This document shows positions 1 through 7,752 of a stretch of DNA of 11,279 nt, one piece after another. This DNA comes from CAZXVW01 sp964644025. Its GTDB lineage: Bacteria > Acidobacteriota > Terriglobia > Bryobacterales > Bryobacteraceae. A program made the translations under genes and the position numbers. A model generated the notes under the pieces. That model saw only the letters and a program-made list of their open reading frames with translations, searched no databases and had not been told where the DNA came from. How positions within the stretch are numbered: the first letter of the stretch is position 1; the number at the start of each line of letters is the position of its first letter. The stretch spans positions 1 through 11,279 of the forward strand of contig CAZXVW010000144.1 in NCBI GenBank assembly GCA_964644025.1, written 5' to 3'.

Positions 1-606
1 CTCCAAACCGACCACGTGGACCTGCTCCACATGCATTCGCTGAAACACGCCGATGACCTGGCCGCGATCGAGGCCCCCGACGGCGCGCTCAAGGCTTATT
101 ACAAGATCCGGGAACAAGGGATGGCCCGCTACATCGGTGTCACCTGTCATACGGATCCCCAGGTGTTGAAAACCTGCCTGGAGCGCCACGATCTCGATTG
201 CACCCAGATGGCGCTCAACGCCGCGCGCATGGGCAACGCCGCTCCCAGCAACCGGCGCGGTTACGCCGACAGCTTCGAGCGCGTGGCCTTGCCGGTGGCG
301 TTGCGCAAGAACATGGGTGTCACGGCCATGAAAGTCTTCGCCCAGGAGAAGCTCTCCCCCGATGCTTCGGCCGCGGAACTGATCCGCTACGCGATGTCGC
401 TGCCGGTCGCCTCGGCGGTGATCGGGATGCCGAAACTGGCCTACATCGACGAGAACATCCGCATCGCCAGGAGCTTCCGCCCGATGCCGAAATCCGAGAT
501 GGAGAAACTTTCCGAGCGGCTGGTCAGGGCGAAGAAGGCGTCCATCGACCGCTTTTTCCTCCATCACGAGGATATCTGCGATGCCAGGGGCGTTGAGGCC
601 GGCTGA
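1..606 (+). CDS. Aldo/keto reductase family protein, 5' end missing
   Basis: The reading frame is open from the first base of the window and stops at TGA 604-606, so this is the C-terminal 201 residues of a larger protein; family members are usually about 280-340 residues. What is visible is the second half of the TIM barrel. It contains DLLHMHSL, whose histidine lies where the family's catalytic-tetrad His sits. It is followed by an IGVTCH strand, a GVTAMKVF strand and, near the end, ASAVIGMPKL, which resembles the NADP(H)-binding end of the barrel. The tetrad Asp, Tyr and Lys would lie upstream, outside the window. No C-terminal CxxC cluster is seen, so the ferredoxin-fused type is unlikely. 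A GTG at 16-18 could be mistaken for a start, but family similarity continues upstream of it. The substrate cannot be predicted. The next gene begins 32 bases downstream on the same strand, so co-transcription is possible. Confidence 0.85.
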   Translation, partial: LQTDHVDLLHMHSLKHADDLAAIEAPDGALKAYYKIREQGMARYIGVTCHTDPQVLKTCLERHDLDCTQMALNAARMGNAAPSNRRGYADSFERVALPVALRKNMGVTAMKVFAQEKLSPDASAAELIRYAMSLPVASAVIGMPKLAYIDENIRIARSFRPMPKSEMEKLSERLVRAKKASIDRFFLHHEDICDARGVEAG

Positions 607-638
607 GGGCCGCGGCGCCGCCCGGCGATGAGGAACCG

Positions 639-1850
639 ATGAAGACGGTCGCGGTTCTTGGCGGCGGACCGGGAGGCGCCTTTGCCGCCGGCCGGTTGGC
701 GCGCGACGGCTTCGATGTCGTCCTGGCGGACGAGAAACTCGCCTGGGAAAAACCCTGCGGCGGCGGCTTGACGGCGAAAGCCTACCGCCGCTACCCGTTT
801 CTGATGAACCACCCCGGCCCCAAGAAGGTGATCCGGCGCGTCGCTTTCACCACGCCGGACGCCGGCCGCGCGGAATTGCGGCTCGACGAGCCGATCCTGA
901 TCTACTCCCGCACTGATCTGAACGGTCTGCTGTTGCACCGGGCTGAGGAAGCCGGCGCGCGGCTGGTGAAAACCCGCGTCCTGGGAATCGAGCGCGCCGG
1001 GCGGCAGTGGCGCATCCGGACGAGAACCGGGCTGTTGGCATCCGACTTCTGCGTGGTGGCCACCGGGGCCAGAAATTCACTGCGCGGGATGGGGACCGTC
1101 TTTGACGCCGGCGACGTGATGCGGACGGTGGGCTATTACATTCCCGGCGACAGCGACCGCGTCGAGCTGGAATTCCTCCCACCGGCGGCCGGCTACATCT
1201 GGGTGTTCCCGCGCTGCGGTCATCTCTCGGTCGGCATCTGTGGCAAGGGTGTACCGGCGGCCGCGCTGCGCCGCCACCTGGAAGACTACATGCGCCGCCA
1301 CCGGCTTGGCTTCGAAAACGCTCCTTTATTCAGTCACCTGTTGCCTTCCCTCTCGGTCCAGTCCTGGGAAAAGGCCCGCTTTGCCGGCGAGGGGTGGCTC
1401 GCCGTCGGCGACGCCGCGGGCCTGGCGGACCCGATAACCGGGGAAGGCCTGTATTACGCATTGCGCTCGGCTGAGCTAGCCGCCGAGGCGGTGCGTTCAG
1501 CCGGGGGAGACGAGGCCGGGATCGCAGCGACCTATCAGCGGGCGGTCACAACGGATTTCGGCGCCGATCTGGCCTACGCCGCGCGCCTGTTTCCGCGCTT
1601 TTACTCCGGGCGGCTCCTGGGCCGGCCGGTGACCTTGCGGATGGTGCAGTTTCTCCGCCGAAGCCCCACCTTCGCCCGCATTGTGCAGGACCTGTTCTCG
1701 GGCACGCAGCCGTACCGGCGCCTGGAACTGCGGGTTTCGGCGAACCTGATGCGGACCCTGCTGGAGACCGCTGCCAGCTTCCTGCCCGGCTGGCGCGACC
1801 GGACAGGCGTTTCCGGCGCGGCGGTCAACAGGGCCGAGCGCGCCGGCTGA
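639..1850 (+). CDS. Geranylgeranyl reductase family FAD-dependent oxidoreductase
   Basis: This 403-residue protein resembles the geranylgeranyl reductase/ChlP/digeranylgeranylglycerophospholipid reductase group of the PHBH-fold flavoproteins, which use FAD to saturate double bonds in isoprenoid chains. The N-terminal dinucleotide-binding motif GGGPGG lies at residues 8-13. The family motif KPCGGGL, with its conserved cysteine, is at 38-44. The substrate-domain motif GYIWVFP (the PxxYxWxFP type) is at 185-191. The second FAD motif, GDAAGLADPITGEG, is at 257-270. Length fits the family. The start is supported by AGGAA at 631-635 just before the ATG. There is no signal peptide, and I infer a cytoplasmic or membrane-peripheral enzyme. 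No chlorophyll or archaeal lipid genes are visible, so the substrate could be a menaquinone tail, another polyprenyl lipid, or something unrelated; some relatives are simply annotated NAD(P)/FAD-dependent oxidoreductase. The family call is firm, the reaction is not. Confidence 0.85.
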   Translation: MKTVAVLGGGPGGAFAAGRLARDGFDVVLADEKLAWEKPCGGGLTAKAYRRYPFLMNHPGPKKVIRRVAFTTPDAGRAELRLDEPILIYSRTDLNGLLLHRAEEAGARLVKTRVLGIERAGRQWRIRTRTGLLASDFCVVATGARNSLRGMGTVFDAGDVMRTVGYYIPGDSDRVELEFLPPAAGYIWVFPRCGHLSVGICGKGVPAAALRRHLEDYMRRHRLGFENAPLFSHLLPSLSVQSWEKARFAGEGWLAVGDAAGLADPITGEGLYYALRSAELAAEAVRSAGGDEAGIAATYQRAVTTDFGADLAYAARLFPRFYSGRLLGRPVTLRMVQFLRRSPTFARIVQDLFSGTQPYRRLELRVSANLMRTLLETAASFLPGWRDRTGVSGAAVNRAERAG

Positions 1851-1919
1851 TCCTGGCGGGGCCGCACCGGCTCCAGCGCCCAAAGTATGCGATGATCGAA
1901 GGCTGACACCGAAACTGCC

Positions 1920-3701
1920 ATGGCTCTTCAACTCACCGACTGGATCGTTATTGTCTGCTATTTCGCGCTGACCGTCGCTATTGCGCTGTATTACCGGGCG
2001 CGGTCCGGCAAGAGCATGGAAGAGTTCTTCGTCTCCGGCCGCAGCGTGCCCTGGTGGCTGGCGGGCACCTCGATGGTGGCCACTACTTTCGCCGCCGACA
2101 CCCCGCTCGCCGTCACCGGCATGGTGGCCAAGGGCGGCATCGCCGGCAACTGGCTCTGGTGGAACTTCGTGGCCAGCGGCATGCTGACCGTGTTCCTGTA
2201 CGCCCGCCTCTGGCGGCGATCCGGGGTGATGACCGACATCGAGTTCACCGAGATCCGTTACTCGGGCCGGCCGGCGGCGTTTCTGCGCGGCTTCCGCGCC
2301 CTCTACCTCGCCCTCCCGATCAATTGCATCGTGCTGGGCTGGGTGAACCTGGCGATGGTGAAAATCCTGATGCTGGTCCTCGGCATCGAGAAGTTCCAGG
2401 CGCTGATGCTGGTGCTGGGTCTGATCGCGGTGACCTCGTTCGTCTCGACGCTGTCCGGGTTGTGGGGAGTGCTGGTGACCGACATGATTCAGTTCGTCAT
2501 CATGATGAGCATGGTGATCGTGCTGGCGGTGTTCGCCGTGGGCGCGGTCGGAGGGATCGAGGCCATGAAGACGCAGCTCCACGCGGTGGACCAGGCCCGG
2601 GCGGCGGCTGCCGGGGGCGCGGGATCGGTGCTGAGCTTCGTCCCCGACCTGAACTCGGCCTGGATGCCGATGATTACCTTCCTGGTCTATCTTTCGCTGA
2701 ACTGGTGGGCCACCTGGTACCCCGGCGCCGAACCGGGCGGAGGCGGCTACATCGCCCAGCGGATCTTCAGCGCCCGCGACGAGCGCCATTCGGTGCTCGC
2801 CACCCTCTGGTTCAATATCGCCCATTACGCCGTCCGGCCCTGGCCGTGGATCCTGACCGCCCTGGCTTCACTGATCCTGTATCCCGGACTCGCCGACCCG
2901 GAGACCGGCTACATCCACGTGATGATCGACCATCTGCCGGCCTCGCTCCGCGGGCTGATGCTGGCCGGGCTGACCGCCGCCTACATGTCGACCATCGCCA
3001 CCGAGCTGAACTGGGGCGCCAGTTACCTGGTGAACGATTTCTACCGGCGCTTCCTTCGTCAGGGCGCCAGCGAGCGGCACTACGTGATCGCCTCCCGGCT
3101 GGCCACCGTTCTGCTGACCATCATCTCCGCCGTGGTGACCTTCTACATGGGCTCGATCGCGGCCGCCTGGAAACTGCTCATCGTCACCGGCGCCGGCACC
3201 GGCGGCGTGCTGCTGCTGCGCTGGTACTGGTGGCGGATCAACGCCTGGAGCGAGGTTTCGGCGATGGTGGTGGCGTTTGTCACCTCGGTGGCCCTGCAAA
3301 CCGCGGGTGGCATGAACAGCGACCAGCCGGTCGACTTCGCCTGGATCATGATCATCACGGTGACGGTGACCACGCTTTCCTGGCTGGCGGTCACCTATCT
3401 CACCGCCCCGGAACCGCGCGAGACGTTGGTTTCGTTTTACCGCCTGAGCCGCCCGTCGAGACTCGGGTGGGGACGCATTGCGCGGCTGGCTCCGGACGTG
3501 CAGGCCTCCGGCGACGGCTTCGCCAACCTGTTGGATTGGGTTTGCGGGTGCGTACTCATCTACGGTTGGCTGATGGGCGTGGGCAAGCTGCTGCTGCACG
3601 AGTATGCGATTGGTTTCGTGTTTGTGGCCATCGGCCTGGCCGCCGGCGCGGTGATCTACTGGGATCTGTCCCGCCGCGGGTGGCAGACCGTCGCCGAGTG
3701 A
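1920..3701 (+). CDS. Sodium:solute symporter (SSS family), 593 residues
   Basis: This is a polytopic inner-membrane transporter of the solute:sodium symporter family (LeuT fold), expected to couple substrate uptake to the sodium gradient. Hydrophobic segments run through almost the whole length, starting at residues 7-24 (DWIVIVCYFALTVAIALY). The family's FFVSGRSVPWW loop is at 36-46. The segment LTAAYMSTIATELNWGASYL at 351-370 corresponds to TM8, where Ser357 and Thr358 occupy the usual Na2-site positions. A WWATWYPGAEPGGGGYIAQR loop at 262-281 and the AHYAVRPWPW segment at 301-310 mark a distinct subfamily from the second symporter in this window. The C-terminus carries extra hydrophobic segments after a basic loop near 430-510. 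The substrate is unknown; relatives are often called simply Na+:solute symporter. No good Shine-Dalgarno sequence precedes the ATG; the nearest is GAAGG at 1898-1902, 17 bases away. The start was chosen because the first membrane segment begins directly after it. Confidence 0.9.
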   Translation: MALQLTDWIVIVCYFALTVAIALYYRARSGKSMEEFFVSGRSVPWWLAGTSMVATTFAADTPLAVTGMVAKGGIAGNWLWWNFVASGMLTVFLYARLWRRSGVMTDIEFTEIRYSGRPAAFLRGFRALYLALPINCIVLGWVNLAMVKILMLVLGIEKFQALMLVLGLIAVTSFVSTLSGLWGVLVTDMIQFVIMMSMVIVLAVFAVGAVGGIEAMKTQLHAVDQARAAAAGGAGSVLSFVPDLNSAWMPMITFLVYLSLNWWATWYPGAEPGGGGYIAQRIFSARDERHSVLATLWFNIAHYAVRPWPWILTALASLILYPGLADPETGYIHVMIDHLPASLRGLMLAGLTAAYMSTIATELNWGASYLVNDFYRRFLRQGASERHYVIASRLATVLLTIISAVVTFYMGSIAAAWKLLIVTGAGTGGVLLLRWYWWRINAWSEVSAMVVAFVTSVALQTAGGMNSDQPVDFAWIMIITVTVTTLSWLAVTYLTAPEPRETLVSFYRLSRPSRLGWGRIARLAPDVQASGDGFANLLDWVCGCVLIYGWLMGVGKLLLHEYAIGFVFVAIGLAAGAVIYWDLSRRGWQTVAE

Positions 3702-3703
3702 AT

Positions 3704-3727
3704 CGGCGGCCGGCCGGGATACCGCCG
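3704..3727 (+). other. GC-rich hairpin after the symporter stop codon
   Basis: CGGCGG at 3704-3709 can pair with CCGCCG at 3722-3727 across a 12-base loop, three bases after the symporter stop. No run of T follows, so it does not meet the form of an intrinsic terminator. It could stabilise the 3' end of the message or be chance in GC-rich DNA. The rest of the 234-base gap to ffh shows no convincing gene. It has a T6 tract at 3863-3868 that is not placed directly after a good stem. Confidence 0.25.
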
Positions 3728-3820
3728 GTCAAATCAGATGGTCGTCGGCTGCGGCGCGTCTTTCCAGGCCCACGCCGCGCTTTTCCTCTCCCCGGACCCA
3801 GGAAGCCACCGTAAATGTCC

Positions 3821-3826
3821 TATAAT
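3821..3826 (+). promoter_or_regulatory. Candidate -10 element (TATAAT) upstream of ffh
   Basis: A perfect sigma-70 type TATAAT stands 110 bases before the ffh start, in the longest gap of the left half of the window and in otherwise very GC-rich DNA. No recognisable -35 hexamer lies 16-18 bases upstream (the sequence there is close to CCAGGA). The call therefore rests on the -10 match and its placement alone. It would drive ffh and rpsP. Confidence 0.4.
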
Positions 3827-3935
3827 GAAAGAACTGCCGACGGTACCGGCGCGTCCCGATTCTTTTTTCCCCAGCCTGCCCGTGCAATGAGCGCCGGCAG
3901 GAGCTGGCCGGCAGTGGCGCTCCGACAGGCGGATT

Positions 3936-5306
<1,371 letters not shown>

Positions 5307-5340
5307 TGCCGGCGGCTGGGGCGGGATTTTCGGCGCAGCA

Positions 5341-5346
5341 GAGGAG
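5341..5346 (+). promoter_or_regulatory. Ribosome binding site fixing the rpsP start
   Basis: GAGGAG lies 10 bases before the ATG at 5357. This supports that codon, rather than the upstream in-frame ATG at 5306, as the start of S16. Proteins of this family begin with a form of MVxIRLARFG, which is what follows 5357. Confidence 0.75.
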
Positions 5347-5356
5347 TGACCCAAGT

Positions 5357-5626
5357 ATGGTAGCAATTCGGTTGGCCCGGTTTGGAGCGAAAAAGAAGCC
5401 CACCTACCGGGTCGTGGTGATCGACAAGCGGAAAGGCCGTGACAGCGACTGCCTGGAGGTGGTCGGCCATTACAATCCGGTGGCGGACCCGGCCGAGGTC
5501 CACCTGAACTACGAGCGGCTGGAGTACTGGCTGGGCGTGGGCGCGCAGCCGTCCGACACCGTCAGGCGGCTGTTGAAGGCCTACCCGAAACCGGAGGCCG
5601 CGCCCGCCGAAGCGCCGTCGGGTTGA
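5357..5626 (+). CDS. rpsP: 30S ribosomal protein S16
   Basis: S16 is an assembly protein of the small ribosomal subunit. The 89-residue product starts with the family's MVAIRLARFG, continues with KKKPTYRVVVIDKRKGRDS and GHYNP, and has the conserved LNYERLEYWLGVGAQPSDTVRRLL region in its second half. It ends with a short Ala/Pro/Glu-rich tail of the kind often seen in S16 from GC-rich bacteria. The frame is open further upstream to an ATG at 5306, which would add 17 residues with no family similarity; the ribosome binding site at 5341-5346 favours the shorter form. It lies 50 bases after ffh and probably shares its transcript. A 206-base gap follows, the largest inside the cluster. Confidence 0.98.
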   Translation: MVAIRLARFGAKKKPTYRVVVIDKRKGRDSDCLEVVGHYNPVADPAEVHLNYERLEYWLGVGAQPSDTVRRLLKAYPKPEAAPAEAPSG

Positions 5627-5705
5627 GTGGCGCGGCGTTCTCGCCGCTGGCATCCGGGACAGGAAAGCTTTTGCGGCCCGGATTGATGAGGAACGGCCGC
5701 AACGG

Positions 5706-5714
5706 TGTTATCAT
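5706..5714 (+). promoter_or_regulatory. Candidate extended -10 promoter upstream of khpA
   Basis: TGTTATCAT reads as an extended -10 element: TG, one base, then TATCAT, matching TATAAT at five of six positions. It lies 119 bases before khpA in the rpsP-khpA gap. A TTGATG at 5683-5688 could serve as a -35, but the 20-base spacer is longer than ideal. If active, it would give khpA-rimM-trmD-rplS-rnhB a promoter separate from ffh-rpsP, with an untranslated leader of roughly 110 bases. Confidence 0.4.
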
Positions 5715-5734
5715 CAAGTCAGGACAGCCGTTTA

Positions 5735-5796
5735 CCGCGCCCTGGTGGTGCGGGCCGGTTGGCTCGGCGACTTGAGCCAAGGCCTCCGCGAAGGCC
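5735..5796 (+). promoter_or_regulatory. Three consecutive hairpins in the rpsP-khpA gap (possible structured leader)
   Basis: Three stem-loops follow one another on the + strand. The first pairs CCGCGCC (5735-5741) with GGTGCGG (5747-5753), seven pairs including one G-U, with a 5-base loop. The second pairs TTGGCTC (5759-5765) with GAGCCAA (5774-5780), seven perfect pairs and an 8-base loop. The third pairs GGCCT (5781-5785) with AGGCC (5792-5796), with a 6-base loop, and abuts the second with no spacer. No T-run follows, so these are not intrinsic terminators. They end 23 bases before the AGGAGG of khpA at 5820-5825. I do not recognise a named leader or riboswitch family. A regulatory leader is an inference; GC-rich DNA forms short stems easily. 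Confidence 0.4.
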
Positions 5797-5832
5797 GGTC
5801 GAAGTTCAAGTTAACGGACAGGAGGCGCTGTC

Positions 5833-6072
5833 ATGGCAGGGATGAAGGAACTTGTTGAGGAGATCGCCAAGGCTCTCGTGGACATCCCGGATCAAGTCAG
5901 CGTGCGCGAAGTGGAAGGCGAGCAGGTCACCGTGCTCGAGTTACGCGTCGCGCCCAGCGATTTGGGAAAGGTCATCGGCAAGCAGGGGAGAACAGCTCGT
6001 TCGATTCGGACGCTGCTCGGGGCCGCCGGGATGAAGCTGAACCGGCGTTTCACCCTGGAAATCCTGGAGTAA
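5833..6072 (+). CDS. khpA: KH-domain RNA-binding protein KhpA (YlqC family)
   Basis: This 79-residue protein is essentially one KH domain. The RNA-contacting GxxG loop is GKQG at residues 49-52, inside GKVIGKQGRTARSIRTLL at 45-62. It is preceded by an N-terminal helix and a strand pair, as in the YlqC/KhpA family. KhpA is a small conserved RNA-binding protein; in Gram-positive bacteria it dimerises with KhpB (Jag/EloR) and affects cell elongation and RNA fate. No KhpB gene is in the window. The start is well supported by AGGAGG at 5820-5825, seven bases before the ATG. The position between rpsP and rimM is the classical one for this gene, which strengthens the identification. Confidence 0.95.
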   Translation: MAGMKELVEEIAKALVDIPDQVSVREVEGEQVTVLELRVAPSDLGKVIGKQGRTARSIRTLLGAAGMKLNRRFTLEILE

Positions 6073-6118
6073 CTTTCACTGCTGCCTCCCGGCCCCCGGA
6101 CCGGAGGGCGGCATCGAT

Positions 6119-6667
6119 ATGCCCGACCCGAACAGGGAGCAAGACTGGGTCACCATCGCCCGCCTGACGCGGACGCGTGGACGGCGCGGTGAACTGGTCG
6201 CGATCCCGCTGAGCAGCCACCCGGAACGCTACGAGCAGCTCGAGGAGGTGACGTTGTTCGGCGCCCAGGGTTTCCCGGACGCTCCAGCGCGTCTGGCGGT
6301 GGAAGAGGTCTGGTGGCACGGTCCCCGGCTGATCTTCAAGTTCGCCGGCGTGGACTCGATCGACGCCGCAGAAGCGCTCCGGGGCGCCGAGGTCCGCGTG
6401 CCCTTTGAGGAACGCTTCGCCCTTCCGCCGGAAGAGTATTACCACTCGGACCTGGTTGGCTGCGAGGTGATCGACCGGGACAGCCAGCGGCGGCTCGGTG
6501 AGGTGACCGGCTTTCTCGAGCAGGGCGCCAGCGGCCTGCTCGAGGTGAACGCCGGGGGCCAGGAACTGCTGATTCCCTTCGCAGCGGCGATCTGCGTGGA
6601 GGTCGATCTGGCGCGTAAACGCATCGTGGTGGCTCCGCCGGAAGGATTACTGGAACTGAATCGCTGA
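6119..6667 (+). CDS. rimM: Ribosome maturation factor RimM
   Basis: RimM binds S19 and assists maturation of the 30S head and 16S rRNA processing. The 182-residue product has the usual two beta-barrel halves. The N-terminal RimM domain spans about residues 8-95 and includes the family start VTIARLTRTRGRRGELVA. The C-terminal PRC-barrel domain starts near YYHSDLVGCEV and ends in LLIPFAAAICVEVDLARKRI and the typical EGLLEL tail. The N-terminal strand reads RTRGRRGEL where many homologues have a hGlkGev pattern, a mild divergence. GGAGG at 6103-6107 serves as ribosome binding site, 11 bases before ATG. The 46-base gap from khpA contains CCTCC at 6085-6089, exactly complementary to that site. The stop TGA shares its last A with the trmD start (TGATG). 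Confidence 0.95.
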   Translation: MPDPNREQDWVTIARLTRTRGRRGELVAIPLSSHPERYEQLEEVTLFGAQGFPDAPARLAVEEVWWHGPRLIFKFAGVDSIDAAEALRGAEVRVPFEERFALPPEEYYHSDLVGCEVIDRDSQRRLGEVTGFLEQGASGLLEVNAGGQELLIPFAAAICVEVDLARKRIVVAPPEGLLELNR

Positions 6668-7395
6668 TGGAATTTCACGTTCTCACGATTTTTCCGGATT
6701 TCTTTCGCGGCCCGCTCGCCTGCGGCGTGCTCGGCCGGGCCATTGACGCCGGCGCCATTGGCGTCCGCATCCACGACCTGCGCCGGTGGACGCACGACCG
6801 GCACCAGACGGTTGACGATCGGCCGTTCGGCGGCGGCGAGGGCATGGTCTTAAAGCCGGAGCCGCTGTTTGAGGCGGTGGAGCAGATCTGGGCGGACCGC
6901 GGTCCCGGGCGCCCGGTGATCCTGCTCTCGGCCCAAGGCCGGCTGTTCCGGCAGAGCGTCGCCCGCCGGCTGAGCGGGATGGAGAAGATCCTGCTCATTT
7001 GCGGGCGTTACGAGGGTGTCGATGAGCGCGTCGCCGAATACCTGGCCGACGAGGAATTATCGATTGGAGATTACGTGCTGAGCGGAGGCGAACTGGCGGC
7101 TGCGGTCGTCATCGATGCCGTGGCCCGGCTGCTGCCCGGCGTGCTGGGCAACGAGCGGTCCGCGGTGGCCGACTCGTTCGGCGAATCCGGAATTCTGGAT
7201 TGCCCGCAGTACACCCGCCCGGCGGAGTTCCGCGGTTGGAGGGTGCCCGGCGTGCTGCTCAGCGGCAACCATGAAGAGATTCGCCGCTGGCGCCATGCCG
7301 CCGCCCTGGCGAAGACGGCCCGGCTCCGGCCGGATCTGCTGGCCCGCGCCGGCCGTGAATCGAGATCTACTGATACAAGGAACAATTGGAAATGA
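6667..7395 (+). CDS. trmD: tRNA (guanine-N1)-methyltransferase TrmD
   Basis: TrmD uses S-adenosylmethionine to methylate N1 of G37 next to the anticodon, which prevents +1 frameshifting. It is a homodimeric SPOUT enzyme with a trefoil knot. The 242-residue protein carries DDRPFGGGEGM at 50-60. The knot segments are LLSAQG at 86-91, LLICGRYEGVDER at 109-121 and LSIGDYVLSGGELAA at 131-145. The linker/catalytic segment is DSFGESGILDCPQYTRP at 169-185. Asp169 and Arg154 stand at the positions known to be catalytic in the E. coli enzyme. The start overlaps the rimM stop by one base and only a distant AGGA (6643-6646) precedes it, so it is probably translated by coupling. The last codons, a polar tail after residue 226, overlap the rplS ribosome binding site and start. 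Confidence 0.98.
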   Translation: MEFHVLTIFPDFFRGPLACGVLGRAIDAGAIGVRIHDLRRWTHDRHQTVDDRPFGGGEGMVLKPEPLFEAVEQIWADRGPGRPVILLSAQGRLFRQSVARRLSGMEKILLICGRYEGVDERVAEYLADEELSIGDYVLSGGELAAAVVIDAVARLLPGVLGNERSAVADSFGESGILDCPQYTRPAEFRGWRVPGVLLSGNHEEIRRWRHAAALAKTARLRPDLLARAGRESRSTDTRNNWK

Positions 7396-7739
7396 CAAAC
7401 GCTTTGGTTGACAAGTTGACGGAAAAGCAGTTGCGAGAAGACATCCCGGAGTTTCGCCCCGGTGACACCGTCCGGGTCCACGTCAGGATCAAGGAAGGGG
7501 AAAAGGAACGGCTCCAGGCCTTCGAGGGCACGGTGATCGCCCGGAATAACAAGGGCATCAGCGAGACGATCACCGTCCGCAAGATGAGCTTCGGCCATGG
7601 GGTCGAGAGAATCTTCCCGTTGCATGCTCCGGCCGTCGACCACATCGAGGTGGTCCGCACCGGGAAGGTCCGCCGGGCCAAGCTCTATTACTTGCGGAAG
7701 CTCCGCGGCAAGGCGGCCCGCCTGAAGGAGCGCACCTGA
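7392..7739 (+). CDS. rplS: 50S ribosomal protein L19
   Basis: L19 sits at the 30S-50S interface of the large subunit. The 115-residue product shows the whole family pattern: the N-terminal helix with LREDIPEFRPGDTVRVHV, then EGEKERLQAFEGTVIARNN, ETITVRKMSFGHGVERIFPLHAP and the C-terminal KVRRAKLYYLRKLRGKAARLKE. ATG at 7392 was chosen because AAGGAA at 7377-7382 precedes it at normal distance; a TTG two codons upstream (7386) is an unlikely start. The ATG forms an ATGA overlap with the trmD stop, so the two genes are likely translationally coupled. The rplS stop at 7737-7739 is itself part of the next gene's ribosome binding site. Confidence 0.98.
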   Translation: MTNALVDKLTEKQLREDIPEFRPGDTVRVHVRIKEGEKERLQAFEGTVIARNNKGISETITVRKMSFGHGVERIFPLHAPAVDHIEVVRTGKVRRAKLYYLRKLRGKAARLKERT

Positions 7740-7744
7740 GGCGG
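7738..7744 (+). promoter_or_regulatory. Ribosome binding site supporting the GTG start of rnhB
   Basis: GAGGCGG overlaps the last two bases of the rplS stop codon and lies eight bases before GTG 7753. There is no in-frame ATG in the first 30 codons before the conserved RNase HII region, so this site is the main support for the GTG start. Confidence 0.55.
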
Positions 7745-7752
7745 CTGATTCG

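Noticed and set aside
2054..3814. A 586-codon + strand frame overlapping the first symporter
   Set aside because: The Arg/Pro/Gly/His-rich translation has no membrane or domain pattern, while the overlapping frame encodes a clear symporter.
3836..3868. Possible intrinsic terminator or attenuator before ffh (GCCG/CGGC stem, then T6)
   Set aside because: The stem is only four pairs and the T-run begins 13 bases after it, so the two do not form a terminator.
3702..3935. SRP RNA (4.5S) or another RNA gene in the gap before ffh
   Set aside because: The conserved SRP RNA tip sequence with its GGAA tetraloop is absent and no tRNA or rRNA signature is visible.
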